A DNA stretch of 15,507 nt from NCBI GenBank assembly GCA_030592085.1, contig JAUUZV010000034.1, positions 1 to 15,507 of the forward strand. The letters run 5' to 3'. Of the stretch, positions 14,776-15,507 are shown piece after piece. The position numbers and the translations under genes were made by a program. Position 1 is the first letter of the stretch, and the number at the start of each line of letters is the position of its first letter. The notes beneath the pieces were generated by a model. It was not told the origin of the DNA, searched no databases, and saw nothing but the letters and a program-made list of their open reading frames with translations. Source of the stretch: Clostridia bacterium (GTDB taxonomy: Bacteria > Bacillota > Clostridia > DUPQ01).

Positions 14776-15375
14776 ATGAAGATATCTAAAAATGTAAGAA
14801 ATATTGCTATTATAGCAACAGTATTAATTACACTTATTATAATAGATTTATCAATTGTGAGGATTATTCCAATGGAAGTAAACAGGGGAGTTGTTGCTAA
14901 GGATACAGAATCATTAGAAGCAGAAAGTGATTTAATAATTAAAGGCAAAATATTACCATGTAAAAAGAATGTCTTACTAAAAAGCGTTCATGATGAGGTT
15001 TTATTTGGATATACATTAACAAAGATAAAAGTTGAAGAAGTATATAAAGGTGAAGTTGATGAAAACACAGTATCTATAACAGAAGAGTATTACAAAGAAA
15101 ATTTTATATTTGGTAAAACTTTATTTACTCAAGGGGCATATGTTCCTGCAAAAGTAGGTTCATCTTATATATTCTTTCTTAAGAAATATGGTGATGATAC
15201 ATCATATGAGGGATTATATTGGCCGATTGATCTTGAATATGGAAAGTATCTAGTGAATAAAAAAACTATAAGTAATCTAGAAAGTATGACTTATAAAGAA
15301 ATAGAAGTTAGCGAAAATGTAGATACAAACTATGTTGAATGGATGGCTAAAGTTATTAACAAATTTGTAAAATAA
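14776..15375 (+). CDS. Membrane-anchored extracytoplasmic protein of unknown function
   Basis: I do not recognise a specific family. The 199-residue chain starts with a basic segment (MKISKNVRN) and one hydrophobic helix at about 9-31, followed by a hydrophilic remainder, so it is most likely an N-terminally anchored protein facing outside. There is no lipobox cysteine. Residues about 46-130 alternate in beta-strand fashion (DLIIKGKI ... TKIKVEEVYKGEVDENTVSI), like a class of short Firmicute lipoprotein domains in which a transport or signalling role is not shown. Many Tyr, Lys and Glu follow, with only one cysteine. The ribosome binding site is weak (AAAGGG 9 to 14 bases before the ATG). It stands alone after a terminator and probably has its own promoter. 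Confidence 0.7.
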   Translation: MKISKNVRNIAIIATVLITLIIIDLSIVRIIPMEVNRGVVAKDTESLEAESDLIIKGKILPCKKNVLLKSVHDEVLFGYTLTKIKVEEVYKGEVDENTVSITEEYYKENFIFGKTLFTQGAYVPAKVGSSYIFFLKKYGDDTSYEGLYWPIDLEYGKYLVNKKTISNLESMTYKEIEVSENVDTNYVEWMAKVINKFVK

Positions 15376-15401
15376 AGTGAATTTGGTTATGAATTTACTT
15401 T
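15374..15401 (+). terminator. Weak hairpin after the anchored-protein gene
   Basis: AAAGTGAATT (15374-15383) pairs with AATTTACTTT (15392-15401) with one G-U pair and an 8-base loop. It overlaps the stop codon but has no U-tract, so termination is uncertain. The remaining 106 bases to the window end hold no gene that I can support. Confidence 0.35.
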
Positions 15402-15507
15402 GTAAAAGATAAGAGAAAAAAATACAGATAAAATACTTTTAAAAAAGCAAGGTAACATTAATCAGAAGTTTAAGGTGATTAACAAATCTTAAGTGGTAAT
15501 TAAGTGG

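Noticed and set aside
1..15507. CRISPR array, prophage, toxin-antitoxin or defence system
   Set aside because: No regularly spaced repeats, phage structural genes, or recognisable defence or toxin proteins are present; apart from the IS the genes are ordinary chromosomal ones.

Overview
The window reads as chromosomal DNA of a low-GC, Gram-positive, endospore-forming Clostridia-type bacterium. The reasons are the strongly AT-rich codon use, near-consensus AGGAGG ribosome binding sites, consensus sigma-A promoters, a SigH-type sigma factor placed after mrnC and rlmB, and a DUF512 protein gene next to der. The order or family (for example Lachnospirales-like) cannot be fixed from this sequence alone. 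Genes are densely packed; most start within a few bases of the previous stop or overlap it.

Region 1 (1-4127) is a plus-strand run: the 3' part of an endonuclease IV-like gene, aroQ, an SGNH/GDSL esterase, an M24 Xaa-Pro peptidase and an SPFH (prohibitin-like) membrane protein. It ends at a strong terminator shared with the convergent next gene. Region 2 (4196-6296) holds a divergent pair: a minus-strand FAD-dependent dehydrogenase with a four-cysteine cluster, and xpt for xanthine salvage. Region 3 (6324-7525) is an apparently complete IS30-family insertion sequence with 11-bp inverted ends and an intact DD(33)E transposase. Its leader can fold so that the transposase ribosome binding site and start codon are paired.

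Region 4 (7563-8364) is a two-gene unit (DUF177/YceD and ribosomal protein L32) driven by a textbook promoter and closed by an intrinsic terminator. Region 5 (8381-14448) is a translationally coupled run: a DUF512 iron-sulfur protein, der, plsY, a lipoate-protein ligase, mrnC, rlmB, then sigH after a 53-bp gap. It joins ribosome assembly (Der, MrnC, RlmB), phospholipid synthesis (PlsY) and lipoylation (LplA) to the early sporulation sigma factor. Region 6 (14420-15507) holds a tRNA-Thr(GGT) with a promoter inside the end of sigH and a terminator after it, a 199-bp non-coding stretch, and a membrane-anchored protein of unknown function.

I see no convincing new multi-gene system. The observations most worth following are the start-sequestering hairpin of the IS, the SGNH and SPFH genes in the aroQ/peptidase neighbourhood where efp is often found, the lack of room for a promoter in front of the der operon, and the uncharacterised anchored protein near the right end.
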